64,000 nt of DNA, from positions 589,501-653,500 of the forward strand of contig JACVVK020000289.1 of NCBI GenBank assembly GCA_018292915.2, in the 5' to 3' direction. A program made the position numbers and the translations under genes. This DNA comes from Batillaria attramentaria. Its lineage: Eukaryota; Mollusca; Gastropoda; Batillariidae. The notes beneath the pieces are model-generated. The model saw only the letters and a program-made list of their open reading frames with translations, ran no database searches and was not told the origin of the DNA. The stretch's first letter is position 1, and each line of letters opens with the position of its first letter. Shown here one piece after another: positions 46,852 to 59,900 of the stretch.

Positions 46852-47127
46852 ATGTTGAAGACTATCTCCATGTGTCTCCTGCTCTGCTTGGTATCCACCC
46901 AGTTGCAACCCCGATATCTCCAACGATACTATAATCCCTATGATCTCCCACAAACACCACCACCACCACCACCATCGGAAGGTTTCCAGCAACAGCCACC
47001 ACCACCACCACCACCACCACCATCATCGGGGGGTTCCCAACAAACACCACCTGAGGGTTCCCAACAACCACAACAGTTTGGAGGCGGCTGTGGGCTTGGA
47101 AGACCTCTAGCAAGATACCTTTGCTAA
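46852..47127 (+). CDS. B3: secreted Pro/Gln-rich protein, 91 aa
   Basis: One uninterrupted coding exon. The signal peptide MLKTISMCLLLCLVSTQ runs on without the LQALVDQ part into LQPRYLQRYYNPYDLPQ, two long proline runs (PPPPPPSEGFQQQ and PPPPPPPPPSSGGSQQ), and a C-terminus FGGGCGLGRPLARYLC with two cysteines. The start matches B2 (ATG after GACGGAA). Intron 2 and the helical segment of B1/B2 are gone, as if signal and repeat exons were fused. Donor GTGAGT after 47162. Unit 2 encodes the identical protein (B4). Secreted. Function unknown. Confidence 0.8.
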   Translation: MLKTISMCLLLCLVSTQLQPRYLQRYYNPYDLPQTPPPPPPSEGFQQQPPPPPPPPPSSGGSQQTPPEGSQQPQQFGGGCGLGRPLARYLC

Positions 47128-47462
47128 GCAGCTCAGATCGGACCAGTCTTTATAAAAAGTAGGTGAGTGGCAGGACTTTCTTCTAAAGGTGCTTGACGTT
47201 TTTGTTGTCGTTGTTCTTCTTGTTGTTTTCTTGTTGTTGTTGGGTTTTTTGTTTTTGTTTTTAAATGTCGTTTCCGTAGTAATGCAAACAACATCATAGG
47301 ACGGGCTAAAAAATTCCGCGTTCAAAGGCAACTTTTGTGGCATAAACGCACGTCGCTCGCATTCTCCGCACAGACATGATGCAAGTGTAACTCTGACGAT
47401 AACAACGTTGTTACTGGCGGGCACGGTGCCCCTGAACGCACTTTCCCGTCGCAGCGAGTGCC

Positions 47463-47464
<2 letters not shown>

Positions 47465-47545
<81 letters not shown>
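47465..47545. repeat. (TG)n microsatellite in B3 intron
   Basis: TG tract, slightly shorter in unit 2 (56229-56303). Confidence 0.9.
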
Positions 47546-47546
<1 letters not shown>

Positions 47547-47667
47547 TATACTGATTTGTGTCCAGGCCTGTTTCTCCGAAAATGCTCACCGAATGGCTTC
47601 AAATTTTGGGTATCCGAATGTATCAAAGTCTATTATTACAGCAACCAAGCGTTTGATGATTGTTTAA

Positions 47668-48160
47668 GCGATTTGGGAGTTATCGCCCTTTTGAGAAAAG
47701 TTGGTTGTCTCGCGCTTACAGGCGAAATATTTATTTAAATCGTTCATTTTTTTTTTTTTTTTTTCTTTTGAAGTAGATAGCATGATTGCGGACTCTGAAC
47801 AGAGTAACTGTCAGGAAATCGTCGCTCTTATAGTTTTAATGTAAATCGCACCTCAGTTGGCATCGCATGTGAACCCAGTTTACTGGATGCCGCCTGATTT
47901 AGAAATTTTGGGTTCCTTAAAGAATCAAGATCTTTGAATAGAGGCCGGTCCCGATCCAGGTACGATTGCACATATGATTTGCGAATTATCGCTCTTTTCA
48001 GAAAAGTTGGCTTTTTGGCGTGTAAAGGCGTAATATTTATCTAAATCACTCCATTTTTTTATTTTTTTTATTTTTGAAGTAGATAGCATGAATACGGACT
48101 CTAAACAGAGTGAATTTTGGAGGTAATCACTCTTGTACTTTTGGCGTAAATACTTCTAAC
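47668..48160. repeat. Direct repeat of about 310 bp in B3 last intron
   Basis: TTATCGCCCTTTTGAGAAAA..GAAGTAGATAGCATGATTGC and, 310 bp on, TTATCGCTCTTTTCAGAAAA..GAAGTAGATAGCATGAATAC. The first copy holds the site where the LINE inserted in unit 2 (47761-47775 here). Confidence 0.8.
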
Positions 48161-48424
48161 TCTGAACAACAAAATGGCAGAAAATTTTATACATATGGTC
48201 GTAGAAAAATACCCCCCCCCCCCCAAGAAAAAAACAACAAAAAACAACAACAACAACAACAAAAAACCGAAGCTGATCATCTCCCGATTCGAAGGCGGGA
48301 TCTGGCATTAAAATCAGTGGCTCAAAATTACACATGTTTGCTTTAAAAGAAAATTCCTCGCAGAAAGGTTTCAGTCAGCCGGCCTTATTAAGGACCCGTC
48401 TTTATTGTTTGGCGCGCGCGCGCG

Positions 48425-48476
<52 letters not shown>

Positions 48477-48661
48477 CAACCATGTTTATATCTGGCAGTG
48501 TGTCGAGTGTGGAGGGGTGGACGCAAGGAACCCTCGAATTATCTCGGGGATACCGAGCGTTCCGTGCCGTATTTATATTACAGTGATTTCCCTGACCATT
48601 TGTGTGACAAGAAACGTGTGTGATAGGAGAAACTGCTTGCATTTGTTCGGTGTTTCCGCAG

Positions 48662-48850
48662 ACGCAGAGACTGACTCGCCTCATGACGGATAAGAGACGT
48701 GAAGTGTTGAAACGTGAATTTGACCGAAACCATCGGTACTCGGCCGGCCTCACTTCTGGGTTGCCTATTGGCACTCACTGACCAGAGTGCTGTGCATGTC
48801 ACATAAAACTGTTAAAAATAATGCTGAATAAAACTTTGGAAAAGTATTCT
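48662..48850 (+). other. B3 last exon (3' untranslated)
   Basis: After GTGTTTCCGCAG. Starts ACGCAGAGACTGACTCG, has a short frame from MTDKRREVLKREF, and ends after AATAAA (48827-48832). Confidence 0.75.
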
Positions 48851-48859
48851 ACCTTACAG

Positions 48860-50215
48860 TTTTGTTTAGTACTGATTCAGTGTTTATGTGTTGCTTTTCT
48901 GTAACGCACGGCTTCAACTAAAATTGACAACTGCGCAATGTTTGTATAGATGTATGTTTGTATGTAGGTATGCAATGTAGGTATGTGCATTAGACACACC
49001 CCATCTCATCCCATACCATTGTGTACATTTGTATATGTGTACGTAGTATGTATGTATATCTGTATGTATGTCTGTATGTATTTCTGTCTGTATGTCTGTA
49101 AGTTAAGTTCAAGTGAAACTCCACCGCCTGTATTGATGTGTATAAATGTGTGCGTGTGAATGTTGTGTGTGTGCGTGAGCAAAAGCGCATTGAGTGCTTT
49201 TCGAAGCAGAACGCCGCGCTCTACAAGTGTAATGTATTATGTATTATTATTATTTCTGTCTCAATGTCTGTCTGTCTGTCTGTCTGTATGCCGGCCTGAG
49301 TCCTGTAAAACTTGTGTGCGAGCGATCATGATGTAAGTTGGCCGGTGTGGTGAGCTTGTTGCATATGTTAATTTCTCGTTTCATGTACCCCCAACGGGGT
49401 TTTGAAATAAACTTTGACTTCGGCATGTAGCCTGAGTAGGTGGGTAGGTAAAATAGGGCATAGACGTATGTCTCTCTAGCTTGGGTCTACACGTCCCACC
49501 ACAGGAGAGATTGGGGACGGCCGTAACGGGCACGGGTCATGATTGAGGCGCATCCAGCTGAACACGATTCAGTCCAGTCACACTGGGGCGCCTCTGATTG
49601 TGATGGTCCTGTTACACAAAGAGGGTAATCTTGAAGAATAGTTTACGAAATTCTGACGTTGTGCCCATGTGATCAGCAACCAAAATGGCGCGTTCGATTT
49701 GCATGCATAAATCCCTACTTGTGAAATGAAATAAATTATTTGCACCCACACGTGGGGAAGGAGAGATCAAAGTGAGCAGGTGACGGGTGTCTTACGTCTC
49801 TTTGCATCGAGCAGAACCGAACGCACCCGAAAAAGTGCGTGCAAATAGGCATTATCTCCCATTATCAATTTCGTATACTATTTTTCAAGATTACCCACAA
49901 AGAGATCCCATTACACCACTCGCCAGTGCAAACTTTCAGTGAGTTAACTATGAGAGCATTACGTCCGAAAATAGAGAGCGAAAGTGTGTCACTGATGAGT
50001 CTTATGACTTTCCATAACCCGCTCAGTGATTTACGAGTTCACAAAAACACAAGTTACTCATCAATCAGAAAGTGCGTCATTTCAAACATTTGGAACCCAT
50101 ACATCACGGCCGGTGCACAGTTATTTTGCTCACTTTTGGGGGGGGGGGGGGGTGACATTTTATTTTCCTTGGATCACGTAAAGAAATGATCGCACAGAAG
50201 GCTCGGTAGCTCGGG
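48860..50215. other. Spacer between B3 and DENR fragment
   Basis: TGTATG and CTGT repeats (48950-49290), a retroposon-like end CCCCAACGGGGTTTTGAAATA at about 49388, a shortened conserved downstream block (49490-49630), and 49905-49985, which repeats inverted at 31985-32057 in B1 intron 1. No gene. Confidence 0.55.
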
Positions 50216-50220
50216 GAGGG

Positions 50221-50362
50221 TTGAATGTCCTTTTCCAACACGTACGGGTGATATCAAAGATGGGGCAACAAGGAAAAGGCCAGTACAAATATTTGGCCCC
50301 AGCTGGGATTAGAACTCATGGCCCGAGCATTGAAAGTCCAACCCTCTACCATACCAGAAACA
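50221..50362 (-). mobile_element. tRNA-derived SINE (family 1), truncated
   Basis: Same structure as 45425-45562, ending at a short CA tract (50361-50380). Confidence 0.75.
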
Positions 50363-50554
50363 CACACACACACACACACTTTTCATTACATGTAACAAAC
50401 AGCACAATCTGACATGAAAAACAGAGATTTCAGCAGCTGTACAACTCTTTATTTATTACATAAATACTTCCGCACTGTACAAGCAAAGGCAGTTTCTGAC
50501 ATAAAACAGGCAAAAAGACGGACAACAGCAACATGAGGACAAGTCAATCCAAGG

Positions 50555-50596
50555 TCATTTCTTCTCTCCCAAGTCGTCTATATCATCCTCGTCGAT
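50555..50596 (-). CDS. DENR: DENR-like C-terminal exon (fragment)
   Basis: Last of three recognisable exons of density-regulated protein on minus. Encodes IDEDDIDDLGEKK and TGA, in phase 0 after acceptor TTTCAG (50597-50602). The acidic DxDxIxDLGE end is characteristic of DENR. DENR with MCTS1 promotes translation reinitiation and 40S recycling in the cytoplasm. In this window the gene lacks its 5' half, because the duplication breakpoint falls in the exon at 51680. Confidence 0.8.
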   Translation of the reverse strand: MDEDDIDDLGEKK

Positions 50597-50896
50597 CTGA
50601 AACAAACATTGCACAAGAGTAAAGCACGCGAAACCAACACTACACTCAGTCATGATTTTATCCACATGCATTTTCACCGACAGCCAGTCAACTTTACAGT
50701 TTCTTTTGAAGAAGAGCAGGCTGTGGCCTATAAAACAACACATCAGAGTGAATAGCAGGGTGGAGGTTTGCATATAAAGTAGTGATTCACAAGAGGCAGG
50801 CTTTCGTGCCTTCATCCCACAGCCCTGCAGCACCTCGAGCGTCTCACACTCAGAGGAGACCGCTATTTGTGTTGTGAGGAACAGCCTACCCTACTA

Positions 50897-51290
50897 CAGG
50901 GTTCGTACAGGATTTTGAGAACAAAATTCAAACTTTTTAAAGACTTTTCAAAGACCAAAAATAAAAATTCAAAGACCCTGCTCTCGCAATCCAGCGTGAT
51001 CTCAAAATAGCCAGTCACGTGTCACCGCATGCGCTTTGTGACCAACCAGAGTCCACTCGCGAGCGGAGCGAAAGGAAAGGCACAGTGACACGGCAAGAGA
51101 CGCGCAAACAGTGAGCTGGCCCAGAAAATACGGTCATGGAAAAATTAAAAAAATTTCATTTTGTGATTTTGCAAAGACTTTCAAAGACATTTTTTTCAAA
51201 ACATCGAAATTTAAAGACTTTCAAAGACTTGAAAAAGGGTCTCCAAAATTCCAAGACGTTCAAAGACATTCAATGCCTGTACGAACCCTG
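50897..51290. mobile_element. hAT-like MITE, 394 bp, in DENR intron
   Basis: Perfect 15-bp terminal inverted repeats CAGGGTTCGTACAGG. TACTA stands directly outside both ends. The inside has repeated TTTCAAAGAC motifs facing each other near the ends and no coding capacity. Confidence 0.85.
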
Positions 51291-51380
51291 TACTATACAT
51301 GTGTAGCATAGTGTACACTCTACATGTATTTTTATTCTTTAGGTCCGAGGCCGACTGACACAGTTGACACCCACACTAAC

Positions 51381-51520
51381 CTGTGACCACTTCTCCGGCA
51401 GAATGTCGAACAGATCGTCTTTCACGTCACCCTGTATCACAATCTCGTCATCGCCGCTGACAGACGATCCACAGGAGAATTTCGTGGCAAAGAACTTGCA
51501 CGCCTCTTTTAGGTCAATTT
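51381..51520 (-). CDS. DENR: DENR-like SUI1-domain exon (fragment)
   Basis: Minus-strand exon of 140 nt with acceptor TCTCTCCAG and donor GTTAGT. Encodes [20 protein letters not shown] and [20 protein letters not shown], ending PEKWSQ, which matches the SUI1/eIF1-like domain of DENR ([23 protein letters not shown] in other animals is the pattern). The first codon is split with the upstream exon (Glu). Confidence 0.9.
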
Positions 51521-51679
51521 CTGGAGAGAAAAAAAAAAGTAAGGAAAAGGAAATCAGAGGCAGCCATGTAATTTTTTTTTCTCCCCAGATTTAGATGTTT
51601 CACAGATATAACTCAATTTGAGACAAAAAATACTGAATTCAGTAAGGCTGGAAGGCCTGACAGTCTTCATTTTACTCAC

Positions 51680-51722
51680 CATACGACGCAAGCCCCACAA
51701 CAATGGTGACCTTCTTCTTCTT
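51680..51722 (-). pseudogene. DENR: DENR exon cut by duplication breakpoint
   Basis: Minus strand encodes KKKKVTIVVGLASYG and then donor GTGAGT. Upstream of the lysine codons the sequence turns into B2 exon 3 (51723 on). So this DENR copy has no 5' part here and cannot be expressed from its own promoter. A complete DENR should lie beyond 64000 in unit 2. Confidence 0.8.
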
Positions 51723-53170
<1,448 letters not shown>

Positions 53171-53396
53171 TGCCTTACAGTTTTGTTTAGTATTCAGTGT
53201 TTAGTTGTTGCTTTGCTGTAACGTACGGCTTCAAATTTGACATCTGTGCAAGTAGGTAGGTGGGTAGGTACGAACGAACGAACGAAACTTTATTTTACAA
53301 GGATAAAAGATAAGGTACACAGACCTGTCTTACATCTTGTCCTTGCTAAGCTACTTATATATATATATATGTACAAAGTAAGCTTCAGCTACGTAG

Positions 53397-53473
<77 letters not shown>

Positions 53474-53694
53474 CCATGCTACTACATACATATATCAAGC
53501 AATACTAGAAAATGACCAATATGTGAAGAACAATAGGGGGAAAAACAGAGGATGTGATAAGTGAGCAAGGCAAATAAACCTTGAGGAGATGTTTTTACAG
53601 TTTTAAAAGAAAAACAAACAAAAACAACAGCAACACGTGATGTACGCTAGGGAAGAGACGTATGTCTCTGTAGCTTGGGTTTAAACTGACGTCC

Positions 53695-53990
53695 CTGCCA
53701 CAGGAGTGACTGGAGACGACCGTAACGGGCAGGTTATATGACTGGAGGGAAGGGACAGCTACTCCGGCCAGGGCACGGCAGAAGAACAAGCCGCATCCAG
53801 CTGAACACGATTCAGTCCAGTCAGACTGGGGCGGCGCCTCTGACTGCGATGGTCCCGTTACACAAAGAGATCCAGTTACACTGTCACACGGGAAACAGTT
53901 ACTTGGTGGGACTGCTCGAAACAGTTCGTGTAACTGATGGAACTGACTGCCTTTCTCTGAAGTACCTGTGGTTGCTGTGATTTGAAGGGG
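53695..53990. repeat. Conserved downstream segment, unit 2
   Basis: Near-identical to 44925-45215. Preceded by a (CA)n at 53400-53471 and the short retroposon at 53270-53400. Confidence 0.7.
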
Positions 53991-54194
53991 GGGGGGGGGG
54001 GGGGAACAACATAAGCTTCTCTGTGGCTCAGTAAGTGCGAGTGACCAATCCTGTTAGTGGACACATGATTCACTTAACTGTTCGTGACGCTTGAATTGAC
54101 GTAGCCAGATTCTGAGTGGGTTGCCCGAACTACACTGGTCAGTGCAGATAGCAGAAACATGGGGCGGGGGGAGGGGGAGCGGCGGGTGGAGGGG

Positions 54195-54338
54195 GGAGGG
54201 GAATTTAACGTCCTTTTCCACCACATACGGGTGGTATCAAAGACGAGGCAACAAGAAAAGGCCAGTACAAATATTTGGCCCCAGCTGGGATTAGAACTCA
54301 TGACCCAAGCATTGAGAGTCCAACCCTCTACCATGCAA
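54195..54338 (-). mobile_element. tRNA-derived SINE (family 1), unit 2 copy
   Basis: Duplicate of 45425-45562, followed by the (CA)n at 54343-54467. Confidence 0.75.
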
Positions 54339-54339
54339 G

Positions 54340-54469
<130 letters not shown>

Positions 54470-55439
54470 CAGGCCTTCGCATCAGTGATGATAGCAACAT
54501 CACAAACTCGATCGGGACATTAAATAACTGTGAACATCGGACCGTGTGGCCAAAGATGTCCGAAAAGGCGTGGAAAGCTGAGCCATCTTTTATCACGGCA
54601 GGTGTTTTACCGACGCGTTCAAAGGGAAAGCAAAGACCATAGATAATCTACGGTCTTTGGGGAAAGTGAGAACGGCGTGGAAGGAGCTTATTTTTCACTG
54701 CAGCATTTCATGACTTTGTCAGAAATGCTGTGACAGGTTTTACCAGAACTGAGAACTTCTTTGAAGAAGCCGGCGCATCTGCCGCAGGAATAAAATGTCT
54801 GTGGAATATAAAGGCTGTGCTTGCTGTGCATGTAGTTGTTGGCCTTGGTTTTGTGAACGCATTTAAAGCTTGCCGCACCGACACAAGCTCTGTCTTATCA
54901 TTCATGAGACATTGGAAGTGGGGATTGTTGTGCTTCGCGTACTGAATATTTGACACGGTTTCTTTGTTTGCGGTATGCTGTGAAGTCTTTGTATCTTTTA
55001 AGTTCGTCTCTAACACGCATCGCGTCTCTTATGTCTTTACTTTAAAAATGCTGGGGGGGCTGTGCAGTCAGTTTTCACTCTTTTCTCTCGAAATGGAGCA
55101 TGCCTATCCAGAACACTGAGAAACAATCTGTACCATACTGTCAATGCTTCTATAGAATTTGTAAAGTTGTATGTAGACTGACCGTGTTGAATAATACCTT
55201 ATTGAGATCTAGAGAGAGAGAGAAAGAGAGAGAGAGAGGGGGGAGGGGGAGGGGGTGTGCTAGCGAGGTTATAAGCCACCTGGACAGAGGTACTACATGA
55301 CATTTTCCAAGTGAGAGTACGCATTATAAGCTTTTTGTTTTGGTTTATTTGTTTATTTGTTTGGAGGATTTGCTGTTGTATTGTGTTTTATTTTTCTTTT
55401 GTTGTTATGTTTTGGTTTTGGCCTGTTTTAGACAGTCGT

Positions 55440-55445
<6 letters not shown>

Positions 55446-55508
<63 letters not shown>

Positions 55509-55519
55509 CGCGCGCGTGC

Positions 55520-55594
<75 letters not shown>
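55446..55594. repeat. (TG)n abutting B4 exon 2 acceptor
   Basis: Duplicate of 46669-46830 with different block lengths. AAG acceptor at 55595-55597. Confidence 0.9.
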
Positions 55595-55596
<2 letters not shown>

Positions 55597-55615
55597 GCTA
55601 CAATCGAGGACGGAA

Positions 55616-55891
55616 ATGTTGAAGACTATCTCCATGTGTCTCCTGCTCTGCTTGGTATCCACCCAGTTGCAACCCCGATATCTCCAACGATACTATAATC
55701 CCTATGATCTCCCACAAACACCACCACCACCACCACCATCGGAAGGTTTCCAGCAACAGCCACCACCACCACCACCACCACCACCATCATCGGGGGGTTC
55801 CCAACAAACACCACCTGAGGGTTCCCAACAACCACAACAGTTTGGAGGCGGCTGTGGGCTTGGAAGACCTCTAGCAAGATACCTTTGCTAA
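55616..55891 (+). CDS. B4: secreted Pro/Gln-rich protein, 91 aa
   Basis: The protein is identical to B3 (signal peptide MLKTISMCLLLCLVSTQ, proline runs, end LGRPLARYLC). It differs from B3 in gene context: its last intron (55927-63718) carries a 6.3-kb LINE in the opposite orientation, making the intron about 7.8 kb against about 1.5 kb in B3. The last exon and AATAAA (63884-63889) are present and unaltered, so the gene can in principle still be expressed. The upstream sequence is the same as for B3, and no A-type promoter is seen. Confidence 0.8.
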   Translation: MLKTISMCLLLCLVSTQLQPRYLQRYYNPYDLPQTPPPPPPSEGFQQQPPPPPPPPPSSGGSQQTPPEGSQQPQQFGGGCGLGRPLARYLC

Positions 55892-56226
55892 GCAGCTCAG
55901 ATCGGACCAGTCTTTATAAAAAGTAGGTGAGTGGCAGGACTTTCTTCTAAAGGTGCTTGACGTTTTTGTTGTCGTTGTTCTTCTTGTTGTTTTCTTGTTG
56001 TTGTTGGGTTTTTTGTTTTTGTTTTTAAATGTCGTTTCCGTAGTAATGCAAACAACATCATAGGACGGGCTAAAAAATTCCGCGTTCAAAGGCAACTTTT
56101 GTGGCATAAACGCACGTCGCTCGCATTCTCCGCACAGACATGATGCAAGTGTAACTCTGACGATAACAACGTTGTTACTGGCGGGCACGGTGCCCCTGAA
56201 CGCACTTTCCCGTCGCAGCGAGTGCC

Positions 56227-56304
<78 letters not shown>

Positions 56305-56517
56305 TATACTGATTTGTGTCCAGGCCTGTTTCTCCGAAAATGCTCACCGAATGGCTTCAAATTTTGGGTATCCGAATGTATCAAAGTCTATTATTACAGC
56401 AACCAAGCGTTTGATGATTGTTTAAGCGATTTGGGAGTTATCGCCCTTTTGAGAAAAGTTGGTTGTCTCGCGCTTACAGGCGAAATATTTATTTAAATCG
56501 TTCATTTTTTTTTTTTT

Positions 56518-56532
56518 TTTTCTTTTGAAGTA
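56518..56532. repeat. LINE target site duplication, left
   Basis: TTTTCTTTTGAAGTA, repeated at 62826-62840 and present once in unit 1 at 47761-47775. Confidence 0.92.
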
Positions 56533-56731
56533 TCAATCAATCAATCAGTTTATTGATGAGGCCTTCAGCCCATATCAAGGGGAGGAAACGTGTGCTCATC
56601 GCACATGTGACACACATACAATGCCAGCAAAAATAAAGGTACCACTACATACACAACGTATACTGAAGAAAAACACAAACTTCGTTCAGCCGCCGGTCAA
56701 GTTCCCCCCCCCCCCCAACTCCTTCACTCTC

Positions 56732-56806
<75 letters not shown>

Positions 56807-56958
56807 GCAGCAGGAAGGGGCAGCAGCAGAAATATGCCTATTATAACTAAGTCACACATGCAGTATAAGCGCAGTGTCCCATACACAAACCAAGAAATGT
56901 AGTGCATACACATATGTACAGCAACAGAGTATTGAGTGTGTCAACGAATTAGCTTGAA

Positions 56959-59900
56959 TTACATATACTCTGAACTATGAACGTATTGGCTTCTCATGCA
57001 AAAGGCTTCATACACAAACGTTGCAACACGAAGCACGAGGTTACTATTCAAACTAGATAACAGTAAGGCCAAGCGAAAGGACGAAGGGTGTTTGATGTAT
57101 TTTGCAGGCAGGTGTTTAGCCCGGAGAGCGCTATATAACGGGCAAATAAACATAAAGTGTAGCTCGGACTCGTACACATCGGTACATATAGGGCAGCTGA
57201 AATCTACTGATCCTGTAGCGAAGCGAAGACGGTGTGGTCTCAGGCATGATGTACCCATTCGGAACCTGATGAAAGCATTACGGATCTGAACATGTTTAAT
57301 CTCAGATAGAAAGGGGCTTAGCGACACAGTGGACTTAAAGGAGCGGTAGAAAGAGTAGCGGTCCTCGGAGGGTGGTAAGTTATCCTTTTCTGTGAGTCTT
57401 GCATGCCAATCTTGATGCCAGCAATCTAGCACTCTTTGTTTGAAACAGCGTAGAAAATGTGCAGTACACCCCACTCCCTGGCTTTCCCAGACCACGCCAA
57501 AACCGTATCTATATAACAAACTGCGAATATACGAAACCCATGTTGTCTTGTCTTGATTGTGTAAATACAGTAACATATTATATGCTTTGAGGGGAAGACG
57601 GTGTTGAGGCATACGCAAAATTTTAAGCCAATAACGAATGCAGTGAACGTATATGTTTACACTAATTGGGTGTCTACCAGTCTCGCCATAGACGAGTACA
57701 CTAGGCGTACGGTCACTTGTATTTAAAAAACGCTTGAGGGCGAACAGATGGACTCGCTCTACAACCATTATATCGGCCACTGGACCCCACACCTCTGCCC
57801 CATACATCAACATTGGTTGTATCTGGCAATCGAACAGCTTGAAGAATATTGAAGGAGACTTTTCCCCAAGGGACCAAAGTAGTTTCAAGATGCCAATTAC
57901 CCCTTTTTTCGCTCTAGTAGCCATGTCTTGTAGAGAATACGTATAGGACAGACGAGTAGACAAATATATACCCAGGTACTTATACATATTAACTACCTCT
58001 ACATCCTCATTGCCATAGTGCCATTTTTCAGATACAGATAAGCGACCCCCGTTTCTAAAAACAACAATATTAGATTTATCCAGATTTACAACAAGACCAA
58101 GACGGTGTACAGTGTGATACAGTATATCAATCTGAGTTTGCAGGCCCCTCACTGTATCTGAAAAAAGAGCCACGTCGTCAGCAAACAACAGTATCAACAT
58201 TTCCACCAAATCTGGTGACATCTGAACGCCATGTTTACCTGCTTTAATTATGTCATCAGCTAGTTCGTTAATGAAGAGAGAAAATAGGACAGGACTGCAC
58301 GTTTCTCCTTGCTTCAACCCGACAGGACAATAGAAGAAATCAGTATAGTCCCCCCCAACCCTTACCCTTGCCTTGACTACCTTGTACATGCTCTTGATGG
58401 CCATAAACATTCTACCCCTTATACCCCTGTTATTCAAAACTTTCCATAATTTGTCACGGACCACGGAATCAAATGCTTTTCTGAAGTCAATGAAAGCGAC
58501 GTACAACTTTTTATGTTTGACTAGCTGTTTTTGGATAAGTGCGGAAAGGGTAAAAATGTGGTCAACTGTGCTGTATTTCTTGCGAAAGCCAGCCTGAGGT
58601 TCATGTATAACACTGTTAGTCTCAATCCACTTTGTAAGACGTTTATTTAATATAAAACTATACAACTTACTACTGATGTTGAGTAAAGAAATACCACGAT
58701 AGTTGTCTGGATTATTTATATCGCCTTTTTTGTGAAGAGGTTGGATTGTCGCTTCTGTCCATGCTTTTGGGAATGTACCAGACTGAAAGATAGAATTAAA
58801 GAGTCTTACGTAAAATCGAACTGTTTGATCTACAGAATTCTTATAGAACTCACCTATCAGATTGTCAGGACCTGGGGCCTTACTACTTTTTAAACTATTA
58901 ATGGCTTCAAGCACTTCAAGTTCAGAGATACTACGATCCAGCAACTCATTGTCGACAGTGTCAGTATCGCTACTGGAGCGTCCAGGTGGACTATCTCTAT
59001 CAACCACGTCTTCTGAATTACAGTCATCAGAGACCTGTGTGACAGTAGGGACTTCATTGTGTGTCGATTCATCACTCTCGTTCTCATTGTTGGCAAAAAC
59101 AGTTTGTGAATTAAAAACTTTATGGAAATACTCAAACCACTCGTCTTTGGTTATTGTATTTCGTGTTTTACTGTTCACTGTTAAAGACTTGATGGTACTC
59201 CAGAAGAGCTTTGCGTCATTTCTACATTCATGAAGCACACCTAGGATATCCCTACGATGCGAATTTTTCTTTTCTTTTAACAGAGCTTTATATTCTTTAC
59301 GTTTTCTTATATAAATAATTCTATCTTCTTCAAAACCATTTTTCTGAAACTTTCTCAAATGTTGACGCAAAACCCTTCTTGATTCCCTGCAGTCACGGTC
59401 AAACCAAGATTGTTTTTTATCACCACTAACGTAGACCGTTTTTTTCATGCATTGCCCAGCTATGCTGAGTCCTCTATTAAACAGCGCAAGTGCAGCATCG
59501 ACATCAAAATCGACTAATTCTAGTGAATCATCAAAACATTTTTGTGCATCGTCTGACATGAGAGTTTCTCTGAACGTATTAGCCTTCTCGGTACACCATA
59601 CATATTTCTCCCGAGAGTACGAGGACGGGACATGCCTGTTGTCAAGGCTATTGTCACTTTTAATAAATATTTGCAAAGATACCGGCATGTGCTTCGATTC
59701 TACTCTTGGTACCACCTGTAGTGAATGACAAGCGTCTTGCATGCTTCTAGAAATAAGAAAATAGTCGTTGACGCTGCACCCCGTGGCAGATATATAAGTA
59801 AAGTCACCACTACCCTCACTACCAAGCATACCGTTCAAGATAGACAGGTTGAACTGTTCGCACACATTCAATAGGTACTTTCCAAATGTGTTGATAACAC

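Noticed and set aside
50555..50833. A 92-residue gene running through the DENR last exon
   Set aside because: Only the last 14 codons are DENR. The rest is intron read-through past a clear acceptor.
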